Of a stretch of DNA of 64,000 bases, positions 8,725 to 17,324 are shown piece by piece (within the stretch, counting starts at the first letter, position 1; every line of letters begins with the position of its first letter). The position numbers and the translations under genes are program-made. Under the pieces are notes generated by a model. The model had not been told where the DNA came from and did no database searches. It saw only the letters and a program-made list of their open reading frames with translations. Source of the stretch: Alphaproteobacteria bacterium (GTDB taxonomy: Bacteria > Pseudomonadota > Alphaproteobacteria > Caulobacterales > Hyphomonadaceae); assembly GCA_018222605.1 (NCBI GenBank), contig JAAEZZ010000005.1:124001-188000 (forward strand). The letters run 5' to 3'.

Positions 8725-8830
8725 GTCTCGCCCGAGCGGTTGCCCGCTCCCTTCGCGCCACGGTCTGCTGACCGAGTATGTTGACACGGAGGCCCGGTCT
8801 GTCGACCGACTGGCTACTCCCCAAGTGACG
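8716..8830 (-). promoter_or_regulatory. yybP-ykoY manganese riboswitch aptamer
   Basis: On the minus strand the conserved elements occur in order: TTGGGGAGTAGCC (8824-8812), GTCGACAGACCGGGCC, GTCAACATACTCG (about 8784-8772) and GGGCGAGACC (about 8733-8724). The closing helix P1 can be formed by GTCACTTGG (about 8829-8821) with CCAATGAC (about 8725-8718), with one bulged C. It lies between the lysR stop and the exporter gene. The family binds Mn2+ and usually turns on efflux genes. Confidence 0.93.
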
Positions 8831-8851
8831 GCCCCTCCTAGTGGGATCGTT

Positions 8852-9763
8852 TCAGCTTTGCAAGTCGGGATCGATTTCGGTGACGATTTTCCGGATCAGG
8901 CCGCGTAGCCAGGTCAGCGCCGGGTCCTCGGAATTCTCCCGCCGCCAGTAAAGCTCGCTGTCGAGAGCCGGAAACACATCCGGCAGGTCGAGACGCACGA
9001 GCCCATGGGTAGGGACAAGCGACGCCGGAACGGTCAGGGCCAGATCGGTCTGGCGCACGATTTCCAGCGCAGGCATGTAATGCGGCAGGCGCATGACTGG
9101 AGTGATGCGTTGCCCTTGGCTGCGGGCAACCTCCTCGACATAGGAGCGGCCCTCGCGGCGGCTGGAGACCACGATGTGGCGTAGGGTGACAAAGTCTTCC
9201 ATCGACAGTTCGCGCCCTGCCAGCGGGTGGTTCTCGGCAACAACGCAAACATAGGGCGTCGTCATCAGCGGCTCGCGCTCCAGATCGGTGCCGCGAATTC
9301 CCGGTACGTCCACGGCCAGATCCAGGCGGCCTGAGGCCAGTTCACCTGAAATGGCTCCCCGGTTCAGCTGGCTCCACGCGATGCGCACGCCCGGCGCTTG
9401 ATGCTGCAGATGGCGCGCAAGACGCGGCGCGATCATGTAGGCACCAGCATCGCGGGCAGAGATGTTGAAGACGCGGGTAGAGCGGGAGGCCTCAAACGCA
9501 GAGCGGGGCTCCAGTCCCGCACGCAGTCGGTCCAGCGCGTCGCGCACCGTCGGCATCAGGGCTTCCGCCATGGCGGTGGGTTTCACGCCGCGCCCCTCAC
9601 GCACGAATAGCGGGTCCTCGAAATGGGCGCGCAGCCGCGCCAGCGCATTGCTGACGGCTGGCTGGGTAATATGCAGCGTTTCGCTGGCCCGCGTCAGGCT
9701 GCGCTCGGCATAGACTGCTTCCAATACGGGCAACAGGTTCAGGTCCAGCGATCTCAGATTCAT
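8852..9763 (-). CDS. LysR-family transcriptional regulator
   Basis: The product has 303 residues. Residues 1-65 are the winged HTH of LysR regulators (LDLNLLPVLEAVYAERSLTR, then TQPAVSNALARLR and PLFVREGRG). The rest is a periplasmic-binding-protein-like effector domain. The NLLPVLEAVY start is typical of the NodD/LeuO/PcaQ side of the family. The effector is unknown. A 9-bp-arm palindrome just upstream (9775-9797) probably serves autoregulation. The nearest gene beyond it, the TSUP transporter, is on the same strand and upstream, so no divergent target is visible. Confidence 0.93.
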   Translation of the reverse strand: MNLRSLDLNLLPVLEAVYAERSLTRASETLHITQPAVSNALARLRAHFEDPLFVREGRGVKPTAMAEALMPTVRDALDRLRAGLEPRSAFEASRSTRVFNISARDAGAYMIAPRLARHLQHQAPGVRIAWSQLNRGAISGELASGRLDLAVDVPGIRGTDLEREPLMTTPYVCVVAENHPLAGRELSMEDFVTLRHIVVSSRREGRSYVEEVARSQGQRITPVMRLPHYMPALEIVRQTDLALTVPASLVPTHGLVRLDLPDVFPALDSELYWRRENSEDPALTWLRGLIRKIVTEIDPDLQS

Positions 9764-9774
9764 CCGCGCACTCC

Positions 9775-9797
9775 AAACATCACCAATAGTGATGTTT
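9775..9797 (-). promoter_or_regulatory. LysR-type operator palindrome
   Basis: AAACATCAC and GTGATGTTT form perfect 9-bp inverted arms around CAATA. The site contains T-N11-A and ATC-N9-GAT, the LysR and nod-box style half-site spacing. It begins 12 bp from the lysR start codon. Confidence 0.7.
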
Positions 9798-9918
9798 GTG
9801 CTTCATGCAATAAAGTTCACGAATAGTCCAGAGTGCGCTAGAAAGGGAGCAGATGAGTGGAGTTGCAATGCACACCGCAGTGAGGCCTGACACGGACAGC
9901 GTCCTGACAGCGGCTGGC

Positions 9919-10665
9919 CTAAAGCCAGCCGGCAGCCTTTATGAACATCACGATGCCGACCGCCGTCACCAGATACTTCATGCCGCGCTTGAAGTTCACA
10001 TCGCTCATCCGGTCCAGCACCTTGCCGCCCAGCGTCGTGCCCAGCATGGACAACGGCGCCGCCAGCAGGATCAGCCAGGCCGGCGGCAGTGCCTCCACAC
10101 CTGCGGCCATCAGCACCGGCACGCTCCAGAAGATGATCTTCACGAAGTGCGCCAGCACCTGCGTCACGGCCTTCGTGGCGACAATCTCGTGGCGCGTCAG
10201 ATCTGTACGCACGAAGAACTGGTCCAACAGCGGACCCGCCACACCGGCCACCGTGTTCAGCGCCTGCACGACAAAGCCCGCGCCTTCGGCCTGGAACGGC
10301 TTCTGAATGTCCAGATCAGCCACACGCTTCGGCAGCCACACCAGCAGGGTAACAAGGCCCAGCATCAGATAAACCATCTGCTTGTCGGGTCGCCAGCTGA
10401 GCGCGAAGAGCAGCAATATGGCCGTAGCAGAGCCGAGCGCATAGCGGCGGAAGATCGTCCAGTTGATGTGCCGTCGCCACAAAAAGGCGCGATAGCCATT
10501 CGAGACCATCTGTACGGCGCCGTGGATCATCATGGCCATGGCAACCGGCACCAGGGAGGTCAGCACGCCCATGAAGATGATGCCGCCCGCCATGCCGAAT
10601 ATGCCCGATATGAAGCTCGTGATGAGCACCGTGACAAGAATGATGACAGCAGCGACTGGACCCAT
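9919..10665 (-). CDS. TSUP-family (TauE/SafE) permease
   Basis: The product has 248 residues and about eight hydrophobic helices in two related halves. The first repeat has the SGIFGMAGGIIFMGVL segment and the second GTTLGGKVLDRMSD, both typical of TauE/SafE proteins. The family exports sulfite, sulfoacetate and other organic anions, but the substrate is not evident here. No sulfur gene is adjacent. It is upstream of lysR on the same strand with a 155-bp gap that contains the LysR palindrome, so it is probably a separate unit. Confidence 0.9.
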   Translation of the reverse strand: MGPVAAVIILVTVLITSFISGIFGMAGGIIFMGVLTSLVPVAMAMMIHGAVQMVSNGYRAFLWRRHINWTIFRRYALGSATAILLLFALSWRPDKQMVYLMLGLVTLLVWLPKRVADLDIQKPFQAEGAGFVVQALNTVAGVAGPLLDQFFVRTDLTRHEIVATKAVTQVLAHFVKIIFWSVPVLMAAGVEALPPAWLILLAAPLSMLGTTLGGKVLDRMSDVNFKRGMKYLVTAVGIVMFIKAAGWL

Positions 10666-10806
10666 GGCCGCTGCTTAGCGCCATTTGCCTGCCCGCGCCA
10701 TATGGCCGGACCGACACAAAAGATTGCAGAGAAAAAATTTGCGGTGACTGCGCCGCAAGGCTTACCAATGGATCCAAACAAGAAAGTCTAAGAGGAGACC
10801 CGAAAG

Positions 10807-12108
10807 ATGGCGGATACTGAAACGTCAATCGACGCCCAGAACGAACTCAATGATTTGCGCATGTCGGACGCAGCCCGTCCGCTGTATGAGCACGTCAAAG
10901 TCTTCATCCGCGATGTCGTGGAGCCGATGAGCGAGGAATTCCATCGCCTGGGCGAAAACAAGACCGACATCTGGTCCTACGCGCCCGGCCAGTTGGAAGC
11001 GCTGGAAGCAGCCAAGGACGAAGCCAAGAAGCAAGGCCTGTGGAACTTCTTCCTGCCGGATGCCGAAACCGGCGAAGGTCTGAAGAATCTCGACTATGCC
11101 TATATCGCGGCAGAACTGGGCAAGAACTCGCTCGCCTCTGAAACCATGAACTGCTCTGCGCCGGATACCGGCAATATGGAAGTTCTGGAGCGCGTGGGCA
11201 CGCCGGAGCAAAAAGAGAAATGGCTGAAGCCGCTGCTGAATGGTGAAATCCGCTCTGCCTTCGCCATGACTGAGCCGGCCCTGCCATCATCCGATGCCAA
11301 GAACGTCTCCATGAGCGCTGTGCTTGAAGGGGACGAATGGGTCATCAATGGCGAGAAATACTACATCTCCGGTGCTGGCGATCCGCGTTGCCGCATCATG
11401 ATCACCATGGTGAAAACCAGCCCTGACGCCGAGCCGAACAAGCAGCAGAGCCAGATCCTGGTACCGCTGCCGCATCCGGGTGTCACGATCCTGGGGCCGA
11501 TGCATGTCTTCGGTGATCCGGACGCGCCGCATGGCCACATGCATATCAAGTTCGAGAACGTCCGCGTTCCGAAGGAAAACATGCTGCTGGGCGAGGGCCG
11601 TGGCTTTGAGATTTCCCAGCTCCGTCTCGGGCCGGGCCGCATTCACCACTGCATGCGCTCTCTGGGCGCGGCAGAAAAAGCCCTCGACCTTATGATCCGC
11701 CGTGGCACGACGCGTGTCGCCTTTGGTCGTCCGCTGGTCAAGCTGGGTGGCAACACAGAGATCATTTCACGTGCACGGATCGATATTGAAGCCATGCGCA
11801 TGATGGTTCTGAAAGCTGCCAAGGCCATGGACGTTCTGGGCAACAAGGAAGCCCGCGTCTGGATTTCAATGGTCAAGGCCATGGTGCCAGAGCGTGTCTG
11901 CGAAATCATCGACCAGGCTATCCAGATGCACGGCGCAACGGGTGTTTCCCAATGGACCCCGCTCGCCCGCATGTATGCCAATCAGCGTACGTTGCGTCTG
12001 GCGGATGGTCCGGACGAAGTGCACCACATGGTGGTTGGCCGTCACGAGATCCGCAAATATGAAGGTGGCGAGGAAGATCCGTCCCTGGCATCCGTCTGGC
12101 GGAAATAG
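10807..12108 (+). CDS. Acyl-CoA dehydrogenase, ACAD10/11-like
   Basis: The product has 433 residues. The ACAD fold is clear: FAMTEPALPSSDAKN (flavin-proximal loop) near residue 155, WVINGEKYYISGAGDPRC near residue 178, and DGPDEVHHMVVGRHEIRKY near the C-terminus. In this subgroup the usual C-terminal YEGT catalytic motif is replaced by ADGPDEVH, which is characteristic of ACAD10/11-like enzymes. They oxidise unusual, often long or 4-hydroxy acyl-CoAs, using FAD and passing electrons to ETF. A paralogue follows at 12319 after a terminator. The start has GGAG a few bases upstream (AGAGGAGACCCGAAAG). Confidence 0.93.
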   Translation: MADTETSIDAQNELNDLRMSDAARPLYEHVKVFIRDVVEPMSEEFHRLGENKTDIWSYAPGQLEALEAAKDEAKKQGLWNFFLPDAETGEGLKNLDYAYIAAELGKNSLASETMNCSAPDTGNMEVLERVGTPEQKEKWLKPLLNGEIRSAFAMTEPALPSSDAKNVSMSAVLEGDEWVINGEKYYISGAGDPRCRIMITMVKTSPDAEPNKQQSQILVPLPHPGVTILGPMHVFGDPDAPHGHMHIKFENVRVPKENMLLGEGRGFEISQLRLGPGRIHHCMRSLGAAEKALDLMIRRGTTRVAFGRPLVKLGGNTEIISRARIDIEAMRMMVLKAAKAMDVLGNKEARVWISMVKAMVPERVCEIIDQAIQMHGATGVSQWTPLARMYANQRTLRLADGPDEVHHMVVGRHEIRKYEGGEEDPSLASVWRK

Positions 12109-12135
12109 GTTCCGGATATAAAAATCTGAGTACGG

Positions 12136-12164
12136 AAAGGGCGGTCCTTTGGATCGCCCTTTTT
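12136..12164 (+). terminator. Rho-independent terminator after the first ACAD10/11-like gene
   Basis: A 12-bp stem (12136-12147 with 12151-12162, one G-U pair), a TTT loop and a T-run to 12164. Confidence 0.92.
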
Positions 12165-12318
12165 CTTTGAAAAACAAGGCAAAACATTAGAAATATACGG
12201 GGTAACCCCTAGGGCGGACGGTGCATGTTTGGCATAGTCTGATCCTGACAGACCAGCAGTTTTTAAAAGCGCCGTTCAGGGAGCAGTCTTCCCGATGCGC
12301 ACAGTCAGGGAGCTTTAT

Positions 12319-13587
12319 ATGCATTTCGATTTCAGCGACAAAACTCAGGAATATATTGACCGCGTCACAGCCTTCATGGACAAAAATGTCTATCCGGCCA
12401 TCCCGGTTTATGAGGAACAGCACGCCAAGGATCGTTGGGGTGTTATGCCTATCCTCGAAGACCTGAAAGCCAAGGCGAAGGCCGAAGGCTTGTGGAATTT
12501 GTTCCTCCCTCCGAATGCAGAGCATGACACGGAAGAATATTGCGGCGCGGGCCTCAGCAATGCGGAATATGCTCCCCTGTCGGAAATCATGGGCCGCGTC
12601 AGCTTCGGCTCTGAAGTTTTCAACTGCTCTGCGCCGGACACGGGCAATATGGAAGTGCTGCACCGTTATGGCAGTGACGCGCAAAAGGAAGAATGGCTGC
12701 GCCCCCTTATGGCGGGCGAAATCCGCTCAGCTTTCCTTATGACAGAGCCGCTGGTTGCCTCGTCAGATGCCACAAATATCGAAACCTCGATCGTGCGGGA
12801 TGGCGACGAATATGTCATCAATGGCCGCAAATGGTGGTCGTCCGGTGTAGGCGATCCGCGCTGCAAGGTCGCCATCGTCATGGGCAAGACAGACCCGGAT
12901 GCAGAACGTCATCAGCAGCAGAGTCAGATCCTGGTCCCCATGGATGCGCCGGGCCTGAAGATCGTGCGTATGCTGCCCGTCTTCGGCTATGATGACAGCC
13001 CGCACGGTCATGCGGAAGTGCTGCTGGAGAATGTCCGCGTGCCGGCCTCCAACCTCATTTTAGGCGAAGGCCGTGGCTTTGAGATCGCGCAAGGCCGTCT
13101 GGGGCCGGGCCGCATTCACCACTGCATGCGCACCATCGGTGCCGCAGAGGTCGCGCTTGAGAAAATGGCCAAACGCCTGATGACTCGTCAGGCCTTTGGC
13201 AAGCGTGTCGCAGACCATTCCATCTGGGAGCAGCGTATGGGTGAGGCGCGTGTCGAGATCGAAATGTGCCGCCTGCTGACGCTGAAAGCCGCTTATATGA
13301 TGGACACGGTGGGCAATAAGGTCGCCAAAAACGAGATCGCCATGATCAAGGTGGCCGCCCCTCGCATGGCGCTGAAGATCATTGATGACGCCATTCAGGC
13401 CCATGGTGGCGGCGGCGTGACCAGCGATTTCGGCCTGGCGGAAAGCTATGCCAAGATCCGTACCCTGCGACTGGCCGATGGTCCGGATGAGGTGCATTTG
13501 CGGGCGATTGCACGCAATGAATTCCGCAAATACCGTGATGCGGACTATCCAACCCACAAGCCGGAAACCGGCATTCAGTGGGATTGA
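12319..13587 (+). CDS. Acyl-CoA dehydrogenase, ACAD10/11-like, paralogue
   Basis: The product has 422 residues and aligns along its length with the preceding gene (shared [16 protein letters not shown]-type and [10 protein letters not shown] segments and C-terminal [11 protein letters not shown]). I chose ATG 12319 because AGGGAG lies at 12307-12312 with a 6-nt spacer; an in-frame start at 12295 has no such signal. It is an FAD-dependent cytoplasmic enzyme that should oxidise a specific acyl-CoA, different from that of its paralogue given the terminator and separate leader between them. The leader (12165-12318) is relatively AT-rich and should hold its promoter. Confidence 0.93.
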   Translation: MHFDFSDKTQEYIDRVTAFMDKNVYPAIPVYEEQHAKDRWGVMPILEDLKAKAKAEGLWNLFLPPNAEHDTEEYCGAGLSNAEYAPLSEIMGRVSFGSEVFNCSAPDTGNMEVLHRYGSDAQKEEWLRPLMAGEIRSAFLMTEPLVASSDATNIETSIVRDGDEYVINGRKWWSSGVGDPRCKVAIVMGKTDPDAERHQQQSQILVPMDAPGLKIVRMLPVFGYDDSPHGHAEVLLENVRVPASNLILGEGRGFEIAQGRLGPGRIHHCMRTIGAAEVALEKMAKRLMTRQAFGKRVADHSIWEQRMGEARVEIEMCRLLTLKAAYMMDTVGNKVAKNEIAMIKVAAPRMALKIIDDAIQAHGGGGVTSDFGLAESYAKIRTLRLADGPDEVHLRAIARNEFRKYRDADYPTHKPETGIQWD

Positions 13588-13654
13588 TCCGCGCTGGAAT
13601 TACTTAACAGGTTCCGGGCGCGTCACGCCGTCGCCTCCAGCTCTGAAATCATCT

Positions 13655-13689
13655 GCCGTCTTCCCTCTTTGCGGGGGAGGGCGGCCTTT
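13655..13689. terminator. Possible bidirectional hairpin between convergent genes
   Basis: A 13-position stem with several G-U pairs (13655-13667 with 13673-13685) sits between the second ACAD gene and the ttcA stop. The T-run is only CTTT, so this is a weak call. Confidence 0.4.
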
Positions 13690-14581
13690 AGAACGGCACG
13701 TTCGGGTCGTCTTCGCCTGCATCGCCAATCGTCAGCCTGGCAAAGTCGAACACGCGGGCATCGTGCAGATGGCTTGGCCGCACCGTGGCCAGCGCGTGTG
13801 CCATCACTTGGCGCACACCGGGCTTCTTGCGTTCCCATTCATCCAGCATCTGCTTCATCGCCACGTGCTGCAGGCCGTCCTGACTGCCACACAGATTGCA
13901 GGGGATGATCGGGAATTCCATCGCTTCGGCAAACTTGGCGAGGTCGTCCTCCGCCGCCGTGATCAGCGGCCGCAGCACAAAACAGTCGCCCTCATCATTC
14001 AGCAGTTTTGGCGGCATCGCGGCGAGCCGTCCGCCGTGCACGAAATTCATCATGAAGGTTTCCAGGGCGTCGTCGCGGTGATGGCCCAGCACGATGGCGT
14101 CACAGCCTTCTTCCCGCGCGATGCGGTAGAGAATGCCCCGGCGTAGGCGCGAGCACATCGCGCAGAAGGTGCGCCCCTCCGGCACTTTCTCGGTGACGAT
14201 GGAATAGGTGTCCTGCGTCTCGATCCGGTATTTGACGCCCACCTTCTCCAGCCACTCCGGTAGCACATGTTTCGGAAAGCCCGGCTGGCCCTGATCCAGA
14301 TTGCAGGCGATCAGGTCCACCGGCAGCGCGCCCTGCCATTGCAAGTCCAACAGCACGGCCAGCAGGCCATAAGAGTCCTTGCCGCCTGACAGGCAGACCA
14401 GCCATTTCGGGCGTTTGGCCTCGCCGGCATCCACTGCGCGCCGGTCGACCATCTTGTAGTCGTCGATCGCCTTCAGCGCGCCGCGTACCAGCCGCTTGCG
14501 CAGCTTCTTGAAGCTGACACCGCTTGGCGCATCCGCAAACAGGGGCGGCGCCGTAGAGAAAGAGGATGCATCATCTGCCAT
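13688..14581 (-). CDS. ttcA: tRNA 2-thiocytidine(32) synthetase
   Basis: The product has 297 residues. The PP-loop ATPase motif SGGKDS is at residues 65-70. Two Cys-x-x-Cys pairs follow, CAMC and CNLC, which in TtcA hold the iron-sulfur cluster together with the thiolation site; [14 protein letters not shown] is also diagnostic of the family. The enzyme thiolates C32 in certain tRNAs with ATP activation. It is convergent with the ACAD gene and followed on the same strand, after a 121-bp gap, by the gamma-carbonic anhydrase gene upstream of it. Confidence 0.95.
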   Translation of the reverse strand: MADDASSFSTAPPLFADAPSGVSFKKLRKRLVRGALKAIDDYKMVDRRAVDAGEAKRPKWLVCLSGGKDSYGLLAVLLDLQWQGALPVDLIACNLDQGQPGFPKHVLPEWLEKVGVKYRIETQDTYSIVTEKVPEGRTFCAMCSRLRRGILYRIAREEGCDAIVLGHHRDDALETFMMNFVHGGRLAAMPPKLLNDEGDCFVLRPLITAAEDDLAKFAEAMEFPIIPCNLCGSQDGLQHVAMKQMLDEWERKKPGVRQVMAHALATVRPSHLHDARVFDFARLTIGDAGEDDPNVPF

Positions 14582-14702
14582 GCCCGCCCTATCTCATGAG
14601 ATGTCGAAAACGGGAAGACCCAGGCGCAGAAACATTGCTTCACGCCTTGCGAAGATTTGGCGGCTTGGTGCGCTTCCGGCGCAGCTGGTATATTCGCCTA
14701 TA

Positions 14703-15263
14703 TCAGATCTCGGGAGCGCTTTTCGCTAGGGATTTCAGTTCCAGTCTTTGGGCATCTGACAGGCGCTCGCGCCCGGCGTCATAGTTTCGGGCGATCATTT
14801 CGTAGAAGCGGGCGTTGAAAACCGTTTGCTTGGAGTTATCGCGCGTCGCAATCACCTTGCCGGGGACGCCGGCGATAACCGAATTTTCCGGGAAGACCTT
14901 GTTTTCACCGATCAGTGTGTGCCCGGCGACAATGGAGTTGGCGCCAATTTTTGCACCATCCATGATGGTTGCATTTATGCCGACGAGACATCGGTCGCCA
15001 ATTTCACAGCCATGCAGCGTTACATGATGCGTGATGGAGCAATCTTCTCCAATGACCGTAGGCGTGAAGTTACCCACATGTATCATGACGAAGTCCTGAA
15101 TATTGGACCGCGCTCCGATCCTGATTTCATGGGCTTCTGCACGGGTAACGACATTGGGCCAGATTGAGGCGCCGGGCCCCACATACACCTTGCCGTAAAG
15201 CCAGGCAGTTTCGTGAACAAAAGCTGGATTATCGAGTGTGACGTCCGTACCAATATGTCCCAT
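14703..15263 (-). CDS. Gamma-carbonic-anhydrase-family hexapeptide-repeat protein
   Basis: The product has 186 residues. A left-handed beta helix of hexapeptide repeats is evident (GPGASIWPNVV, GARSNIQDFVMIHV, GDRCLVGINATIMDGAKIG). The metal ligands of gamma-class enzymes can be placed on His in MIHVG and on the two His of HHVTLHG. YrdA/PaaY relatives are either carbonic anhydrases or thioesterases, so the activity is likely but not certain. The frame continues upstream, but I start at ATG 15263 because it overlaps the TAA of the upstream membrane-protein gene by one base, which implies coupling. Confidence 0.92.
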   Translation of the reverse strand: MGHIGTDVTLDNPAFVHETAWLYGKVYVGPGASIWPNVVTRAEAHEIRIGARSNIQDFVMIHVGNFTPTVIGEDCSITHHVTLHGCEIGDRCLVGINATIMDGAKIGANSIVAGHTLIGENKVFPENSVIAGVPGKVIATRDNSKQTVFNARFYEMIARNYDAGRERLSDAQRLELKSLAKSAPEI

Positions 15264-15880
15264 TATCGTGTCTCCGTTGAAGTCTGGAATTGTCTGTTTG
15301 CGAGAAGCCGGATTGTCATGATGAAGATCAGCAGACCGATCAGTGGGGTGTAGTGCCATTGCGGGTAGGGTGGCGATTTCGTCAGAAGGCTGTTGATCAG
15401 GCATGCCGTGAAGATGAACCAGACGAGGTACAGGCCGGTTGAATGCAGCAGATTCCAGGTTTTCCCCGGCATGGCTCTTCGGATGACTCTTATCGATGTC
15501 ACAGTCATCAGCATCGTGATTAAAAGACCCGGAATGCCAATGGCCAGGTCCGCGAAGCCGACAATTTCCGGCTTTTCCGGAGCATGCAGAACAAACAGCC
15601 AGATGATCAGTCCAATATGGGCGACAAGACTGATTCCGAAACACATGCCGATTGTCTTGCGTTGGCGCAGGGCCCATGCGCTGAAGGGAGAAGGCCATAA
15701 TTGGTGCAGAGGGCGGGCAACAAAGACCAGGGCGAAGAGAATGAGCGACAAGCGAGCGGTCGCGCGCAAGGCCTGCCGGGTTCCTAAGTCTCCGGTCCCG
15801 AACTCCAGAAGGACAAGCGCCATGACCAGGAAGGTGGCCGGGACGAAAAGGCGAATGCAGCGGGTCGCGAACGTGTTCAT
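15263..15880 (-). CDS. Ferric-reductase-like transmembrane protein (YedZ/MsrQ-like)
   Basis: The product has 205 residues and about six membrane helices. His in GISLVAHIGLIIW (about residue 87) and in LLHSTGLYLVWF (about residue 148) are spaced across helices as heme-b ligands in the ferric reductase/MsrQ superfamily. Length and topology match MsrQ-type membrane cytochromes, but no msrP is adjacent and the family call is by architecture, not strong motif. Its stop overlaps the start of the gamma-carbonic anhydrase gene by one base. The long AT-rich region upstream, shared with a divergent GntR gene, carries paired repeats that may be operators. Confidence 0.7.
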   Translation of the reverse strand: MNTFATRCIRLFVPATFLVMALVLLEFGTGDLGTRQALRATARLSLILFALVFVARPLHQLWPSPFSAWALRQRKTIGMCFGISLVAHIGLIIWLFVLHAPEKPEIVGFADLAIGIPGLLITMLMTVTSIRVIRRAMPGKTWNLLHSTGLYLVWFIFTACLINSLLTKSPPYPQWHYTPLIGLLIFIMTIRLLANRQFQTSTETR

Positions 15881-16114
15881 GGCTGTATGGCCGGACGATT
15901 TGTTCGTGGGAGAACTGGCGCGGGCAGCATGCTCGCCTCATCTGCAGTGAAAAGCTGGCGTCTCTTCAATCGAGTGGGGCAGAGCCGCGTCCGGCATAGA
16001 TTTGAACCTGTTGACGCGTCGCGCGCTGGGGGCGCGGTGATCTGATCAATATGGATGCGTGAAATCATGCCCGGCCCGTCTGTGTTGCTGAAGACGAGGG
16101 TTATCCACCGACAT

Positions 16115-16134
16115 ATAACATGTCAATAACATGT
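16115..16134 (-). promoter_or_regulatory. Paired repeat, probable operator (upstream copy)
   Basis: Direct repeat of ATAACATGT with an 11-bp period on the plus strand; read on the minus strand it is ATGTTAT-TGAC-ATGTTAT. It faces the membrane-protein/carbonic-anhydrase operon. Confidence 0.5.
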
Positions 16135-16344
16135 TAGATGTGAGCGCGAAGGGGCAGGCTATCCATTAGAGAGGGGACTGCAGATGCTCAGCGCATGGGA
16201 AATCAAAATTATTCTATATATATTAGCGTGTTGAGTATTTATGGGCTGGCATTTCCGGGCGCGTAGGAGGCTTTATTCTCAGCATTTTATTCTGCCGGTC
16301 GGGGCTGGCCGCAGGCATTTCACAGTGTTATTTTTGCCAAAAAG

Positions 16345-16363
16345 ATGTTATGGAAATGTTATG
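16345..16363 (+). promoter_or_regulatory. Paired repeat, probable operator (downstream copy)
   Basis: ATGTTATG occurs at 16345-16352 and 16356-16363, an 11-bp period, giving ATGTTAT-GGAA-ATGTTAT. It faces the GntR gene. It has the same spacing as the copy at 16115-16134 but in opposite orientation. Confidence 0.5.
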
Positions 16364-16520
16364 AATTTCATCAGATGATCACTTCGAATGTGTACTCCGG
16401 GAGAGGCTAGGGGCACATATGATCTGTAAGACGATGCCGGAAGTGTCCGGAAGATGTATGGAGTGTATTGAGGCGCCGGGGTACCGGACTTCTTGCCCCC
16501 CCAAACAGGCAGGCGAACCC

Positions 16521-17231
16521 ATGAGACAAAAGCGTTCAGGATCGGGCGTATCATCTGGCGGATCGCGGCAAAGCGATCAGGCCTATGATCAGGTCAAGGC
16601 TGACATCATCCAATGTCGGCTTCGTCCAGGTGAGGAGTTTACAGAGATTGAGCTTTCGGAGCGTTACCAGGCCGGGCGTGCAGCAATGCGTGCTGCCCTG
16701 ACGCGTCTTGCGGAGATTGGTCTCGTCGAACCCGTCCCGCGGCGCGGTTTCATTGTTACGCCTATCACAATCGGCTCTGTGAAGGACCTCTTTCAGGTGC
16801 GTCTGATCGTCGAACCGAAAGTTGCGGCACTTGCGACCGGGAAGGTAGATCCTGCATATCTGCGACAGATCAATCTTGCGCCTCAGGCCGCTCGCGGCGG
16901 AAAGGCGGTTCTGGATTTTCTGGACAGCAACCGGGCGTTTCATCTTGCCATCGCAGAAGCAACGGGCAATGCGAGGCTCATCTTTCTGATGGAATCGCTT
17001 GCGGACGAAATGGCGCGCCTTGTCGCGCTGGGGCTGTTCGGATCAGGCCGTACCGAGACGGATATGGCAGCGGATCAGGTCGCGCAGGATCAGCAACACG
17101 AGGCCTTGATCGCGGCGTTCGAAGCTAATGACAGAGACGCCGCAGAAGACGCGGCACGCACTCACATAGAGCATTCCAGGCATCTCGCCATGAGCCAGAT
17201 ATTTGACGGCAATTTTGATCTGAAGATGTAG
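16521..17231 (+). CDS. GntR-family transcriptional regulator, FadR/FCD type
   Basis: The product has 236 residues from ATG 16521. Residues about 15-85 are a GntR winged HTH (AYDQVKADIIQCRLRPGEEF, LSERYQAGRAAMRAAL, then PRRGFIV). The rest is an FCD effector domain with the metal-site His in NRAFHLAIAEATGN and the late HEALIAAF and THIEHSR segments. FCD regulators usually respond to small organic acids. The frame is open from ATG 16419, but those residues are unlike the family N-terminus. It is divergent from the membrane-protein operon and may bind the ATGTTAT repeats in the shared region; this is inference. Confidence 0.88.
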   Translation: MRQKRSGSGVSSGGSRQSDQAYDQVKADIIQCRLRPGEEFTEIELSERYQAGRAAMRAALTRLAEIGLVEPVPRRGFIVTPITIGSVKDLFQVRLIVEPKVAALATGKVDPAYLRQINLAPQAARGGKAVLDFLDSNRAFHLAIAEATGNARLIFLMESLADEMARLVALGLFGSGRTETDMAADQVAQDQQHEALIAAFEANDRDAAEDAARTHIEHSRHLAMSQIFDGNFDLKM

Positions 17232-17324
17232 ATTGCCTCTAATTCTCCAAAGCGGGCCGAGCGGCGAGCCAAAGAACGGAATGCGGAATCAGCGCTTGGT
17301 CTGCCTGCGCGCACCGCACCCGCG

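Larger units (their letters stand above)
15881..16520. other. Long divergent intergenic region with paired repeats, no gene seen
   Basis: About 640 bases between the membrane-protein start and the GntR start. Part of it (about 16190-16380) is AT-rich relative to neighbours. It contains two copies of a paired motif, ATGTTAT-N4-ATGTTAT: on the minus strand within 16115-16134 and on the plus strand at 16345-16362. No convincing coding frame was found; an in-frame ATG at 16419 would only lengthen the GntR protein. Confidence 0.6.
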
